DNA of 64,000 bases. Source: Eudorina sp. 2006-703-Eu-15. Lineage: Eukaryota > Chlorophyta > Chlorophyceae > Chlamydomonadales > Volvocaceae. Positions 1 through 13,677 of this stretch are shown piece by piece. The position numbers and the translations under genes are program-made. The notes below the pieces were generated by a model. It did no database searches and was not told where the DNA came from. It saw nothing but the letters and a program-made list of their open reading frames with translations. How positions within the stretch are numbered: position 1 is the first letter of the stretch; every line of letters starts with the position of its first letter. Where the stretch lies: the NCBI GenBank assembly GCA_003117195.1, contig BDSI01000031.1, positions 533,501 to 597,500 of the forward strand, in the 5' to 3' direction.

Positions 1-1028
1 CCACCGGCGGCGGTGGCGCAGGCGCAGGGTGAGTTGGTTGGATGTAACTGAGGACCGTCTGAGTTTGCTTGTCACTGCGGGTGGACCTGTGCCAGGTCAA
101 ACCCACGTCAGGATGGCGGGGTTGTTGATGTTCTGTTAGGGTGGTTGATGTCGTCAATCTGTTCTTTGGGTCTGCGTACAACTTCATTCCGATACCGTAC
201 CTGGTTTCTTCACGGTGCCGCATCCCAGCGCCCATGGACCTTTAACACGTGCGGATAGGGACCCGTCCTCGCTGCCAACGTACTCCGTTGTCAAACGGTC
301 AAACGGTTTCTCCTGCCTCGCCCTCCCTCCCTGGACGCTACTCCCTGGATGCGGTGGTGACGTGGGCGCCGGGCTGGCTCCGCTCCGCGTCCCCCCACAG
401 CTGGTTGCTGTGCGTCAGCTACACCCCGGAGCAGATCGCGCTGCGTCGTCAGCCGCCGGGGCGGCAGCTCCTCGCGCGAGCCTGGCGCACGTGCGCCGAC
501 GCCGGCGACGGCTCCGTGCCCTGCTACCTGGACGCCTCCCGCCTCTACATCGCCGACGCCGCGGGCCGCGCGCTTCGGCACTTCCCGGAAACGGCGGCGG
601 CGCCGGCGGGCGCCGACCCGCGGGTCGGCGGGGACGCGCCGGGCTTCAGGGTACCCGCAGCAGCAGCTGCTGCTGCTGTTGATGCAGCTGCTGCGGCTGC
701 GGCTGCGATCGATGTGGGTGTAGCTGCTGAGGGGGCGCAGATGGACGCCGGCGCGGCGGCGATGGCGGTGGCGGTGGCGGGGAGAGGTGGGTCCGGCCGC
801 GCAGGGACGGCGACGGGTGAGGGCGAGGGCGCGGTCGGCGGCGCAGATGTCGGCGCGCTGCAGAAGCGGTTGCGAGAGCTGCTGCGGCACGCCGACGAGC
901 TGGCGGGGCAGCTGCTGTCCCGCGACCCGTCGGGCGCGCCCGCGGTGGTGCTGCAGCTGCTGCGCGATACGTCCATTCTGTACCAGTGCGCGGCGGTGGC
1001 CACGGGGCGGGGCACCGCCGGGCAGTAG
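1..1028 (+). CDS. 3' end of an unrecognised Ala-rich protein gene (partial)
   Basis: Bases 1-28 look like the end of an exon, because they run into a good donor (GTGAGT from base 29). The terminal exon is open from about 246 to a TAG at 1026-1028. Its first part is well-mixed globular sequence, including WLLCVSYTPEQIALRR and SRLYIADAAGRALRHFPET. An Ala-rich low-complexity stretch follows (about 650-780), then a helical tail with LQKRLRELLRHADELAGQLL. I could not find a convincing acceptor for this exon, so its 5' edge is open. I do not recognise the family. Composition and codon use match the other genes in the window, which argues that it is a real, expressed coding sequence cut by the window edge. 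A copy of the recurrent 12-bp palindrome lies inside it at 615-626. Confidence 0.45.
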
Positions 1029-4000
1029 CTTGGGTACGGGTCGATACGGGTACGTGTACGGCGGGGACACTGCGACGTCTTGCTGTCTGTAGTTGCGCCG
1101 AGCTTGTGGGCTGCCGCCCCGTGGCGCCGAAGGCGAGGGCGCTTGAGGGCGCCGTTGCTCTTTCCCGGTGCAAGTGTGTGACTAGGTGCGGGCTGTGGAC
1201 GAATGACGGGGTGCGGGGCGAGTGGGAGGCCGGTTAGGCGAGGGGAGAGAGAGCTGAGAGGGCTGAGAGTTCAAGGGGACAGCCTTACGGTGCGGGGCGG
1301 CGGAGGGCCGATGGTCAGCTCAGGCTAGGACGGGCGGCGGCCTTCACCTCACGATGCGGTGAGGGGCCAGGAAAGCTCATCCGGTGATGCGGTCGGGCGG
1401 TCGGGCGGGCCATCAGGCCGGCGAACTGCCGACTGCGGCGGGGGGATCTATGCAGCGCTGGGAAACGTTGCGCCCCGGGGTAAGTTTCTCCGGGGTAAGT
1501 TTGCTGAGGCTGGCAAGGCAGCGCTGCATGCCTGGCTGTCTGGCTGGCTGTCTGCCTGCCTGGCTTGGCAGGGCAGGCGGGAGTCTGAGGATGAGGTGTC
1601 GCCGCGGCCGTCGACCTCCCTCGCATAGGGCGCTGCGGGCGGCAGGGCCGCGACATTGGACACCGGGTGAGGGGCAGATCGCGGGTCCGTTGGCCCCTTG
1701 GATGTTTCGGAGCTTACCACCGGGAGGTCTCGGCGGACCATCCCGGATCAGTCCAAGGGTTAGCCGCCTGCCCGCTTTGCTCCTATTGCTACCGCTATTA
1801 TATTACTACTACTACTGCTGCTGCTGCAACTGCTACTACGGCTACTGATGCTGCTGTGCTGTGACGGCGGTGATGATGGATGGCGAATGGTGGATTGTGC
1901 ATGACGGTCAGGCGGTGCCTTGCTGATGAGGTATACGGCACCGTGGGTCGAGGCGGGTCGAGATGGGTCCTCTTTCTTCGGACGGATTTCGCCGCGCTGG
2001 CGACCAGGCACTGACGACTCTTCCGCGGGCGCGAAAGGATGTGTCCTCTTTCGCGCGACAGCGCGTCGAGACGTTTGTCAGCTAGGAGCTTTGGGCTGTC
2101 GCACCCTGACCTCATGGTGGGTGGCGACCTGAACGCCCCACCAGCGCAGCGCGCACCCGGCCACGTGTAGGGCCCCGCTTGTGTGCCCGCGGGGCTCCCG
2201 GCAGCCGGCGGCAGGGAGGGGGCCGCACGCCATCCCTCGCCCTGGCTGGGACACGCGAGAAAGCGGCGGACGGATATTGCTACTGCTGCGACTGTTGCTA
2301 CTGCTGCTGTTGCGGGGGCACAACTGCGAGGAGGCACTACTGCAAAGGGTTGGGCATAGGGCCCAGGGCGGCTGCCGATGGATCGTACGACACACACGGC
2401 CGGCGGCGCCGCGGGGTTGGTGTGCGGCGCCGACATCAGGTGGCGCGCGCCCCCACCTGCCCCACCTGCCCCCCTCCCTCGGGGGATGCACTGGACGCTG
2501 ACGTGAATGGACTGCTGTGACCTGCCCCTGGCGTCTGCCCTCGAAACTTGGGGCACAGGCCACGGCTGCGCGCTTTGCCGCCGGTGGTGTTGGCCCGCTC
2601 GTGTGTGAGGTGGCCGCCGGGTGGAATGGACGAGTCTAGCTCTAGCGGGCCTCCCTGGCCACGACGGGCCTGATCGGTTGCAGGGCTGGTGTTGAGGCCC
2701 GCCTTTATGAAGTGCGGTCTGGGTCGGCGGATTTTGCCGTACAAGCAGGGCTTGGTGGGTTTGAAAGGGCGAGAGGGGGGGTCCCGCGACCGGTACCCAA
2801 GGAGGGGTGGGGCGCACACCTGCACACACACCAGCGGGGATGCGGAGTACGTGTGATTCATCTGGGGGGGGCCCTCGGTCGGGTTTCCGGCCTTACACAC
2901 CCAAACGGGGCGTGTTTCTACGCCAGACACACGCACGCGCAGACAGAGGGTGGGGATGAGGGCAATGGGGGGATAGATGGGTGGAAGTGATAAATGTACG
3001 ACAGAACTGTGTCGATTCCGATGCCGCGGGAGTTGAGACAGTCCCGCTGTGTATGTGGTGGCCAACAACTGTACGGTAGAGCGGTAATGGATGTGTAAGC
3101 GAGATGAGTCAGGAAGGCGTCGTATGCGCGGCTGCCGTGGGCGGTGGCCACGGTGTATGCAAGGTGCTGAGGGACGGGCTTTTCGGTGATGCGCAGCTGC
3201 TGCAGGACGGGTTTGTGGCAGTGCATCCTCATGACGGGCTGAAACCGGCATCCCAGTGTATGTGATTGTGTGTATACGATTGTGTGTGTGCGCGCGTGGG
3301 TGTGTCTAAGAAAAGCTGAGCGTGTGTGTTTGTGGTCATGTAGTAGCAGCGGTAATACCATGGAACAGCAGCAGCAGCAGCAGCACCGGCATAAGCAGCA
3401 GCATTCGTTGCGGTGGTGCGGGGCTGCCTCGGGCGCTCCCTCCCTGTCTGGAGGAGGACCGCGGGAGAGACAGCCCGCGAGTGGAAGGTGCGGTGTACGG
3501 ATGAGGGGCGGAGGCCAAGGAGCGGACGCCTCCAGAGCAGCCCGAACCACATACCATGTTGTGTGTGCCGTTGAACGAGGGACATGCGTTTGGGGCGCTG
3601 CATGAACCACAACTGACGCGGGGGAGCCGTTGGTGCAGATGGTGTGCAGCGTACCGAATCCGTCTTGAATGCAGCGAACGCCTGCTGGTCGGTATCACGC
3701 CATCGTTTGTGTGCCTGGAGTATGCAGCATGAAGTCGAGAACGGGCTAACGATTGTACGATTGTACGGGGTATTCATGCGATGTAATACGAGCGGCGCGA
3801 AGGCGATTCCGCATCGAGGCGAAGGCCTAACGTCCGTGCCGTCAAGGTGAGCCCGTGAGTGCGGGGCCTCTGCTCGCCTTTCTTTACCTTTTTTCCTTCA
3901 CCGGGTGCTGGGTGGATAGCAGGAAACAAGGAGCTGAGGGCGTGTCGCAGTACATCCTGTCTTACATTGCGAATAGTGCGGCTAATCTGTCAGTTTCATG

Positions 4001-5862
4001 TTACGAGTCGTCAAATTAAGAGTGCGGGGACGTGCCTGTACACGTCCGTCACGTGGGTCGTGGGCGAGGCTTCAGGCTGGCTAGATGATTGAGGGTGAGG
4101 TATTATTGGAGGGCTACTGGGGAGGCGGTGTGGAGGTGTGACCTTCGAGTGCGGTTGAAATGCGGAACAAAGGGCTCTGCGTGCAAGCAGCCCGCGGCGT
4201 GGTGGTAAACCCGGTGTCGGTTTCAGAAGGTACCTCGAGGAGGGCGGAGGGCGGACAATGTGCTTAGGTAGGACATGGTGCATGCAGTACACCGTAAAGG
4301 AATAATTGCCGGCCCACATGTCCCGCAAGCGACAAATGTGATAGTAGAGTTTTAATTCCTGCAGTAAGGAAAATGTCCTCATCTGGGCTACGGCCAAGAC
4401 GGGTGCTATTTTGCCGTACGTACAGCTCTACATAACGTCGTACACATGACGCTACATGCTTCATACACACGTGCTGCTCTGCAAGCACGTCTAGACGTCC
4501 CAACAGGCCAGCGAGGAAACACAGCAACCGGTGTGTTCGTACCCGCGTACGATTTAAGGCATAAGATACCGTACAAATGTTGTACTCTGCACCAGGACGA
4601 TTTGTCAGTGAGACCCACAAACAATCATACGCCCTGTCTGTAACTTTCAAAAACCCTAAAATCATATCCATCCATCCATGGGGCGAAGTGCGGGTTCGAT
4701 TGGGCCTGCTGCTTGAACGAATATTAGCTCGAGGGACATGACACAAGTGCCGTACACACTTCACAAAAAAGGGACGATTCAGCGCGCAGACAGTCCGAAC
4801 CGCTTCGTGCAGCAGGCAGAGAGACCTAGCGCAACTGGCTCTATCTGGCGGCTCAGGACGATCTCGGAGGGGATCGTCCTGGGATCCCAGCCACAGCAAC
4901 ATTCCGGCCGCTTGTAGACGCGGAACAAAAAGCTGACGTGTACCGTCAAACCCTCGCCAAGGTAATTTTAGTCGCAGATTTTGCCTATCGCAGCACACAC
5001 TTGAATAAGAGAACATCCGCCGAGGGGTGGGTAGAAAGCGCGGGACGGGGGCCGAGTGGCGCGGACGCCCCAGAAAGACGCGGTGGGGATCCGTACGGCC
5101 GCACAAGGGGCCCCACTGACCCATGGGTCGGCGCAGCAACGCCGTCACACACTGCTAGCGGCCAACCGCGGGCGGCACGTGCACGCTCCCAAACTGAGCG
5201 TGCGCGTGCGCAATGGCCCACCGATATGAAACTCACCCATCCGATAAACACCGATGTGAAAGCTCGACACCCTCGCGGAGTCGCGGTCCAACCAGCCGCC
5301 CCGACCGCCGATATGACGTATCACCGCATGGCTTGTGTCACAGATTTGTGTAGATCACGCTCGCTATTGGTTTAGTGACCCAGACAGCAGTCCGCCTCAG
5401 TGCACACTGGCCGGCACTCGGTCACACATTTCGCGCCGTTCATAGCAATATCGATTCATCGCCGAGCGCTGCCCGGGCCCCCCCCCCCCAGACACACACT
5501 GGTCGCTTTGCTGCTGCCACTCACGCGTTTGACGGCCAGCGCCCCACCCAATGTGGAAGTCCCGGCAGCAATGTGTGCATCATCCACCGTACTACGCAAG
5601 CACCAGCGTGGCAGCTCGCTCACACCTATCCGCACTGTCGTACATGGCCCACGGCACGCTAGTCACCGGCATTCAAGGGCTCTGACTCGCATCCTTAACA
5701 CGTGCCATCTTCTGAACACACGTACAATACACATTTACACATTCAACACGTTGCCTGATTGCTGCTGATAATTACGCACATCCACATCCACACACGCGTG
5801 CGGACAACCGTTGAGCGCTGCTACGCCCCTTGCATGTCGCGCACCCCTGCCTCTGCCCGCCC

Positions 5863-5866
<4 letters not shown>

Positions 5867-5919
<53 letters not shown>
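5867..5919. repeat. (AC)n microsatellite, about 26 units
   Basis: An uninterrupted AC dinucleotide run of 53 bases, directly readable. It lies in the gene-poor interval 3' of the AAAP transporter gene. Confidence 0.98.
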
Positions 5920-5921
<2 letters not shown>

Positions 5922-6727
5922 GAGTTCTGGCAGCGGGTGGCCAGTTTCGCAGAACTGGGCCGACCGCGACGGGGATGGGAGGGGGTGGGACCGGACCACC
6001 CAATCCTATCGGTGGTGGACGGCCGGATCCGCTGCGTGCAGCCAGTAGACGTAGACTCGTGATGGATAGATAGCAGCGCGAGACGCTAGGGTGGAGGGAT
6101 TGGGACAAGGGAAGCCCACTTCCGGGCACGATGGGGATCCGTGGGTGCCCGAGGAGGGTCGGGCCAGACCAGTGGGAGTTGGCAGCGAGCGGGACGTGTA
6201 GGCGAGGGCCGCTTGCGACGGGAAGGGGTGTACGACAGGGAAGCTTGCGTGGTGATGTGCTGCCTTGTGCAAACCATAGCCCCATCATGGAGCACCCGAC
6301 TGCATACCCGGACCCAGCAAGGCCTGACGCGTGCGAGACGCCTCGCTCTGGCTCAGCTGGGCAGGCAGGCCTGCCGGAGGGTGCAACCCTAGCTAGTACG
6401 ATTAGGTTGGGACGCGCGACCAGGCTAGTTTTACCGCACCAAGCAGGGGCGCGCCTCCGAAACGCGCCCTGGGTGCTGCAAGGACTTGAGGAGGTTGAAC
6501 AGCGGACTGCGAGGCGCAGACCGCCCGGGATGGGCCTTCGCCCACTCCCTTGAGGGGGCACAGCGGTCACCGATCCTCGGGGATCGGGCACGCGCCCTTG
6601 GTTGAGAGCGAGGGGACAGAGGCCCCTTACGCCCCTTTCCCCCGTATCCGGGGAAAGTGCTTCGGCGGTCTCCCGTACGGGGCGGGTTAGCGCCCCCGGC
6701 CAGTGTCGGCCCGGCAGATATGTAACG

Positions 6728-6730
<3 letters not shown>

Positions 6731-6820
<90 letters not shown>
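6731..6820. repeat. (CA)n microsatellite, 45 units
   Basis: An uninterrupted CA run of 90 bases, the second long CA tract within 1 kb. Long open frames of Thr-His or Cys-Val crossing it are artefacts of the repeat. Confidence 0.98.
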
Positions 6821-6826
<6 letters not shown>

Positions 6827-7159
6827 CTGGACTTCGCTTCGACGGCTGGTTGCGCAACCCTGAGATGGCGCCGCGGCATCCAGCCAGGCCCGACCCGCGA
6901 CCCCCCACTCAACGCCCTGCCCCCACCACCAATGTCCCCCGCCGCGGGACGCCGGCATCCGGGGCCGCACAGTCCCATCCCCGATTTCCCATCCATCCAT
7001 CCATCCATACATCCAGTCATTTCAGTCGCCTCGCCCGCTTCCCCCCACATATTACTTGCCATCCAGCGCCCATATTCTTCGCGCACGAGGCGCCCCCCCC
7101 CTTGACCACTCCACCCGCCTGGGCCACCATCATCATCATCAACAACAACCGGACGACCC

Positions 7160-10100
7160 TCACATCCCCTCGCCGCCCGACGCCTCCGTGATGTACGTCT
7201 TGACGGAGGCGGCGAAGCCCAGCGCGCTTAGCACCAGCGTAACGGGGATCAGGGCGACCAGCAGGCATCGTTCCGCGCCGCCCAGCTTGCTGCCCAGCAG
7301 CTTGAGTGCGAACCAGGCGGGGAGCGTGTAGGCGCAGGTGAGGTAGGTGAGGCTGGTCACCAAGCCGACTGGGGGGCGCACGCGTGTGGGTTGGGGGGGA
7401 AGAGGAGGGAGGATAGGGGTTCAGGGTTTCAGCGGTGCGGGCAGGGGACGGGCGGGGAGGGACGGCGTGTCAATGGCAGGGAAGGCGACCTGGTAACAAC
7501 ATTCCAGCGGAGGGCGGCTAGGGGAGGTCGGAGGGGGGAAGGTCGGAGGAGGAGAGGGAAGGGCCGCCGCGCTGCCTGCCCTGTGTGTGTGGGGGGGGGT
7601 TTTGTGTGTATGTGGGTATGTCGATATGTATGTCGGCATGTATAATGTAACCGTTACAAGGTGGACCCGTATCCCGACCGGGTGTTCCAACGGGCCCAGA
7701 TAGTTCCAACGGGCATGTATGTCGACATGTTGTAGGTTTGCACATCACAAGTAATGGTGTACGTATAAACACACACATGGGGGGGACCAGGGTTACGTCA
7801 CTGGTCGATCTGAAACCTCTGCAGGCAGCCCATGTAGCTAGCCCATGCGGTGTGTCGGATTGGAGAACTCGCTCGTGTGCAAAAGCACGCATGCATGCAC
7901 GTATTGGACTGTGCGCCCAGGAGCCAGACCCAAGCCTGGGAGCTCACCCAGGGTGCAGAAGAAGGGCACCGCCACCGCCACCACGGCGGAGTAGGCGGCC
8001 ACGAAGGCTGTGGCGGCCAGCCACTGCGGACAGCAGGGAGGAGGGGGTTAAATTGAAAAAAGAAAGGGAGGAGGGGAGGGCGGCGGCGGCGGCGGCCGAT
8101 GGGCAATAACCCGTCAGCCGGTGTCGAAACAGAACTGGCGGATTCTTGGGTGGAGAGCGACCCAGCGGCCTACTCTGCAACGTGTAGTACTGGACGATTG
8201 GTGGTGTTGGTGGGTGCGACAAACCACGACGACGAAGAGCGGTTTGGCTTCCCAACACACCATCCACCACGTCAGCGCTCCCGGCTATGCGCGCCGCCGG
8301 GAGGGCGGCTACGGTATCGCCGGCCCTTCCTTCATCGCCAACACCCGCCGCAACCCGACTCACGTGGCCGCTGGAGTGGTCGCCCGTGTTCTTGGCGTGA
8401 GTCTCCTACGCGGCGGCGGAGTCAGGCGGACATACGATAGTCAATTAATCCTACACGGTCACCAATCATCCAATCTTTATTAGTATGTTCAATCATTCAT
8501 GCGAACTGCTTTGCATACCAGCTATCCGGGCCCGTTGCATCGCCCGGTCTAAGGGGCTAAGGGTCCACCTTGTCACGGGTCAACCCAGACAGACAGTGAA
8601 CTCGTGGGATCGCACAACAGGCCGAACAAGCGAGTAGCGGCTGTGGGCTGTGTGCTAGTACTGGTGGGGTGGTTGGAGGCTGCGGGTCAGATGCCGTACG
8701 CAACTCCCGCAGCCATGTGCAGCGCAGCGCTACGCGGCGCAACGCACCTCCTCCCAGCTCTCCCCCTCCGGGCCGCCGCGGACCTTCCGTCGCGAGAGCA
8801 GCACCAGAAGGTTGTGTGTCCACACGTTCAAGTTGACCAGGTACTGCGCCAGCGCCTGCGCGTTTGGTAATCACATTTCCGTACAAATTTCCGTACACAT
8901 GTGCTCGTATGCACGCGGGACTGTCTGAACATGGGGCCGGCATCGGCAGCAACAGAGCAACCATTTGGGGTGAGGAGCCCTTCCGGAGATCCACGCCGTG
9001 CTCTTCGATTCGCGGCGGCAGCACTGTCCATCAGCGCACAATGCGACAGTTAAAGCGATTATCGTACGGCGGTTAGGACAGTCAAAAGGCGCGCCTCCGA
9101 ACGCGCATGAACATCCATCAACGGCAGGAGGAAGGAGATTTCATTGATCCTGAGAGTTACGTACCTGCAGAAAGATGAAGGCCGCGGCGATCTGGGCCGC
9201 CGGGCCTGGGTGCATGTTGAAGATGACGATGCCGTGCACGGAGGCGCCCTTGGACCAGTAGCCCACCGCGCCAAAACCGCCGTACAGCGCCGTCATGATG
9301 GTCGTACAAAGCGACACGGCGTTCGAGAAGCGGCGCGGCTCCCTCATGCTGGTGATGAGCTCGATGAACGCAAACTGGCCGCCATACGCTGCAGCGCATG
9401 GATAGCACACCACACAGCGGGTCCGTCCCACCGCGTCACTCCACATACACCCGGGCAGGCACTCCCCGGATCCCCTTCCGGGGCCCGCGGCAAAATGAAT
9501 TCCTCCAATACCCGTCCAACTTCACATACAGCGGCGGTCATGTGTACTTGAACCCGAACTGACAGACCAAGAATTGCACTACTCGACATGCATGGAGCGC
9601 CCCCCCCATCGGTGCACACGCTCCGATCCGCTGTCACCTTCCCCCGCGCGGGCCCGCCGACCCACCAACCCACCGAAGATCATGTTGAGCACCGCCATGG
9701 CGGCGGGGGCCCAGTTGCCGTCCACCAGCTTCTCGGCCACGTAGGGGTAGCGGAGCAGGGTCAGCGGGCCGCTGTCGCCGTCCGCCGCGGGCGCTGCCGC
9801 AGCGCCGGTGTGGTGGCCTGTGCGGGCAAGTTGTGAGACGCCTTACCAGTTAGTTAAAGACGACACGAAAACAGAACGTATCAAGTTTCCTCACGTCCCC
9901 CAGTGACTGACCTCCTTACGGAGATCCGCCACCGCTCACCCCCTCCGCACACGCGGCCCCACGCCACCAGATGGGTGGCTGGAACCAGTTGGCATATGGG
10001 CGCCAGTGGATGGGGGCCAGTGTGCGTTCCATTCACCAGCGGGTGGTACGGGCAACCCCCCGAGCGCCGCCACGCCAGGCCCCACACACACTCCGCCACT

Positions 10101-12169
10101 CCGCCACGCCGCCTTGCCACTGATCACAACAGAACGACGCGATGTTCTGGCGCGGCTCCGCCAAACACATACTGAACCGACCCGCAAGCCAGCTGCCCGC
10201 TTTTACTTTCAATTGCAAATTGGATAAGGGGCGCTTTCCCCAACGGGTTGACCTAAACTGCGTCGGAGGTCAGACTCAGAGTGCGTCAGTTGGTCTCTTG
10301 TCGGGCTGCTTGCGGTCGCGAAGGCCTCAGACGTCCTGACCCGCAGGCTAACCCTCAGACGCGGCTTGGCCCGAATGCGCGCCCAGGGCTGCGCGGGCAG
10401 CCTGCAAGGCCTCAGCCACAGCCAACGGCCTCCAGCGCACGCGGTGATAGCCAAACCAAGCGATTTCTATACGGCCGAAACGGATGAAACTTCCGAGTTT
10501 TCTTGCTGGCCTTTTCTGCGGTCAACTGCCCCCGCTCCTGTAGCGACACCGTAACGGGTGTGGGTCTCTGCCACTGCCAGCTGAATTCTGCTACCTGCTA
10601 GCGGTTGCCCTCGGTGAGGATGGCGACGGTTACTGGCACGGTATTATTTGACCCCATCTAAGACCCCCACCGCTCCCGCACCGACGTCGCGGCTGGGGAT
10701 AAGCGGCTGGGCGCCTTTGACGGCGGCAAAGCGCAGATGCTCGCTCTACTGCCAATATTTGAACTCGACTATGATTGAAACTTCACCGCGGATCACCATT
10801 TGTTCCAGACATCCACATCCTCGCCGCGGTTTCGTGCATTCTCATCTTCTCGTCACGCGCACCCACCTGCGTTGACCACGAGGTCGTAGACGACAATGGC
10901 CAGAGCCACCATCTGAGCCAGGGTACCCGCCATGAAGAAGGAGCTCAGCTGCGTGAGGTACCTGCAAGCAGCCGCGACGGTGCCATGCACTCGGGTGGTG
11001 AGCGCGGAAGCCGGCCGGACCCGACTCGTGGAGGGGTGGTGATGGTGGTGGTGGGTCGTGGGATGCACCATGCGAGTGACATGGCGGCACGAGCGGCGAG
11101 AGACCGGGCAAGTAATGCCGCTGAGACCGAGCACCCCATCGGTCCAATGCTGCCATCAACAGGCGATGGAACCCGACCAAGGACGAAGTCGGTCGTCGAG
11201 CTGCAGTCTTCTGTTTGTTCGACTTCAGCTCTCTGGACTTCGCAACAGCCAATTTACCGCTTTGATTCGACAACTGCCCACGGTAGACGGTACCCACGGT
11301 AACGGTCAGTCAATCTGCGCCTAATGCTAGGGACACCGGCAATTTTGGAAGATCCGCGAACTGCCCGCTCCCGCCGCCCGTCAACGTGCCTGATCTGGCC
11401 CAGCAGCAGAACCACAACTCCAGATATCACGGAACACTGCCACAGCGGCAGTTCCTGGGTGAGAAGTGGAGAGAGGGCGTGGTGCAGACTCTGCGTAGCC
11501 GCCAGGTGCAGGATAATGCACCGGGTTGCGTCAAGCGAGTAGATAGTGAAGTAGACAAGCATGCGGCCCGTCTTGCCGGCAGCCGCCGCGCCAACATCAC
11601 CGAATAACACTGCGAAAAGGACGAGATTTGGTTTAGGCGTGCGCAGAATGTCAACGGGAAACAAAACGCAAGGCCAGCTGTCGGCGCAGTCGCCGCCGCC
11701 GCCTACCAGCTTGGGGGACAGCGGCGTAGAGTCGCGTAAACAAGGTGCCCGAATACGTCGTAAAAAGGGCCAGCAAGCCCAGCGTGACTGCAGGAAAGCC
11801 GGGTCGGACAGTGAAATCACGTGTTAACAAAGATGTGCAACACATGATACGGACGCAAGCTACTGCATCCTTACCAAAGCCCGGAATCCATCCCAATCGA
11901 GCAAAATCGCAAGGAAGTAACCAGAGACCCCAGCCGAGCTGCAGTGTCAGAAGGGCTGCGGTCGTTTGCAGCGTAGTACATCGGCCGCTGGCTGCCTTGC
12001 AGCCGTGACCGCCTTGGCTGTGACGTGGATCAATGGCGTGACCCAGTTCTTCCGTTTCTTGGGTGGGGTTTTCGGCAATCGGTGCTTCATCAGCGAGCAA
12101 CGGCTTGGCAAGGCCGGCTTCGCTGTCGTGCGTAGCATAATAGTTCTCTAGGTTCGATGGTGTGGCCAT
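7160..12169 (-). CDS. Amino-acid transporter, AAAP (Aa_trans) family, 9 exons, 483 aa
   Basis: Predicted polytopic membrane permease of the amino acid/auxin permease superfamily (Pfam Aa_trans), which symports amino acids with protons. Exons, 5' to 3' on the minus strand: 12169-11875, 11787-11707, 11609-11390, 10961-10867, 9817-9674, 9388-9165, 8855-8748, 8023-7948, 7368-7160. All phases close and give 484 codons. A hydrophilic N-terminus precedes the family TM1 signature GLWLLPCDFARLGWIPGF. Later membrane segments include GRMLVYFTIYSLDATRCIIL, MAGTLAQMVALAIVVYDLVV, GGFGAVGYWSKGA, FVAAYSAVVAVAVPFFCTL and, near the end, LVALIPVTLVLSALGFAASV. The soluble loop in exon 5 (SGPLTLLRYPYVAEKL) is typical of the family. 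Intron 3 (11389-10962) starts with GC, not GT; no GT donor there keeps the phase. The ATG at 12169 is the first in-frame methionine. Substrate and membrane (plasma or vacuolar) cannot be told from sequence. Confidence 0.88.
8539..8577. repeat. Dispersed repeat, copy 1 (partner at 24215-24251)
   Basis: The segment ATCGCCCGGTC followed by GGGGCTAAGGGTCCACCTTG recurs near 24215. The two copies share an identical 21-base core and the same left flank, apart from a 4-base gap. This copy lies in an intron of the AAAP gene. Probably the edge of a transposable element family. Confidence 0.6.
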
Positions 12170-13677
12170 ACTTAGCAGACCAGACTCAACACTATTAGAT
12201 GGACTGTTCAGGAGCGTAGAAGCCCCAAATGAGCCGGCGACCCAAGCCAGTGTGCCCTCTTCACGAAAGAATGATTACGATAAGTAAAAGCAGATCACAC
12301 ACTCTTTCACTGCCCCAGTCCACGTCTGAATTTATGGGATATTCATGAAACTCTTTCGTTGCCGCAGCCTTTTGATCGCGAATACGTCGTCCAGGCCGCG
12401 AGGCCAATAACGATAATCCAACCGTTTGAACAAATTTTATGGAACAAGTTTACTAAGGGCACCAGCTCCAATGTAAGCTATATATATTTAAGGTATTTGT
12501 TTTACTCCTTATGCTGCATTGGCTGCGTGGTATTGCCACGTTGCATTCCAGCGCCTAGCCAACGCATCGGTCAGATTGCTTGAGTAGCTAAACAATACAG
12601 TCAAATAATTTTGTTTTTATATTTTTGATTGTATGTAGGGCTCTGATCTGTAACATCCTGTCGTTCGTCCTTTCGACTCGTTGAGAGCTCGAGCCTGCCA
12701 ATATGAATGCTGTGGCATTTTATGCAATTTATTTCAACATAAGTATGAACTGTAATCGTCTAGTGAAGGGATCCACTCTGGTCCACTCTTCGAGCTAACG
12801 AGTGGAGCGGTTGGCACTGTGAATTTGATCCCGACACACGCCATGTCAGTAAATGCTTGGCAAGAATAATCCAATTCTACATGAGATGATCCTGGATAAT
12901 ATGACTACGATCTCAGCCTAACGAGCTTCATCCCGTATAGATTGTACCATCGACAATGAAGCTCTAATATTCACGTGCATCTATGAACATTAGCTGGAGT
13001 TCCATTGAGAAGTTTTCGCAGCAAACATGTAAACATGAATAGGGGCATTCCTATGGAGAAGAGTACGGGCTCCATAGACTGTACTGCATTTGCATGGAGA
13101 TGGTTGAAGTCCGTTTTCTTCCATGAGGGGGTGAAGGCTCGCGGAAAGTACGACTCGTTATGGATGGAGCTAGTGGAGCCGAGGAACATTGTCTGAACTT
13201 TATCTGATATGAAAAAGGTAATCCATAGCTTTATGCAGATATAAGAGGCTCAATGTTGCTGAATGTTCACCTCTGTCTCATCGACAAGTGCTTACATTTA
13301 ACATGCGAACAGTGCAATGCATCCATGAAGTAGAAATTATTGTGAAATTATTATGGGTAGGGAGAATACCGCGAGTTGAGGAATGAACGCAGCGGTCGTT
13401 GTAAGTTGACCATAGACGTCATGCCACGGGTTGGTTCATAGAAATGAAACGGGAGTACTATGGTTTCCCAAAGTTTCATTTCTCCCAAGTCAACGACAAC
13501 TGCTGCAACGGTAGCGCTGCTGTCGATGGGTATGCTGCATAGGCCGGTAGCGTGTATGCATACGAATCGGGTTTGGGCCCTCGCGCTTTCAAGCTGGCAG
13601 CACCCGGCGGTTTCAGTCGTACGAACGTGTCGCTGCTGGGGAATGTTTGCCTGTACTCTCGAGGCACTGCCCCGCAG
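12170..13677. other. AT-richer intergenic interval
   Basis: About 1.5 kb, clearly poorer in GC than the genes on either side, with no ORF of convincing composition. It should contain the promoter of the AAAP gene (transcribed leftward from 12169). A TATATATTTAAG stretch near 12479-12490 could serve as a TATA-type element on either strand, but this is only a possibility. Confidence 0.5.

Larger units (their letters stand above)
1029..7159. other. Gene-poor, repeat-rich interval
   Basis: About 6.1 kb with no coding sequence I can support. Several open frames exist (for example 4264-5148 on the minus strand), but they have random composition and no recognisable motif. The stretch holds trinucleotide tracts (TAC/CTG-type, about 1797-1857), GT-rich stretches (about 3258-3305), two long CA microsatellites and an ATCC tract (about 6990-7013). 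It should contain the 3' UTR of the gene ending at 1028 and that of the transporter gene ending at 7160, which converge on it. Confidence 0.6.

Noticed and set aside
4264..5148. 294-codon minus-strand open frame
   Set aside because: No recognisable domain or repeat of coding composition; similar-length frames arise by chance in this GC-rich DNA.
6430..7191. Open frames of Cys-Val and Thr-His repeats
   Set aside because: Produced by reading through the CA microsatellite.
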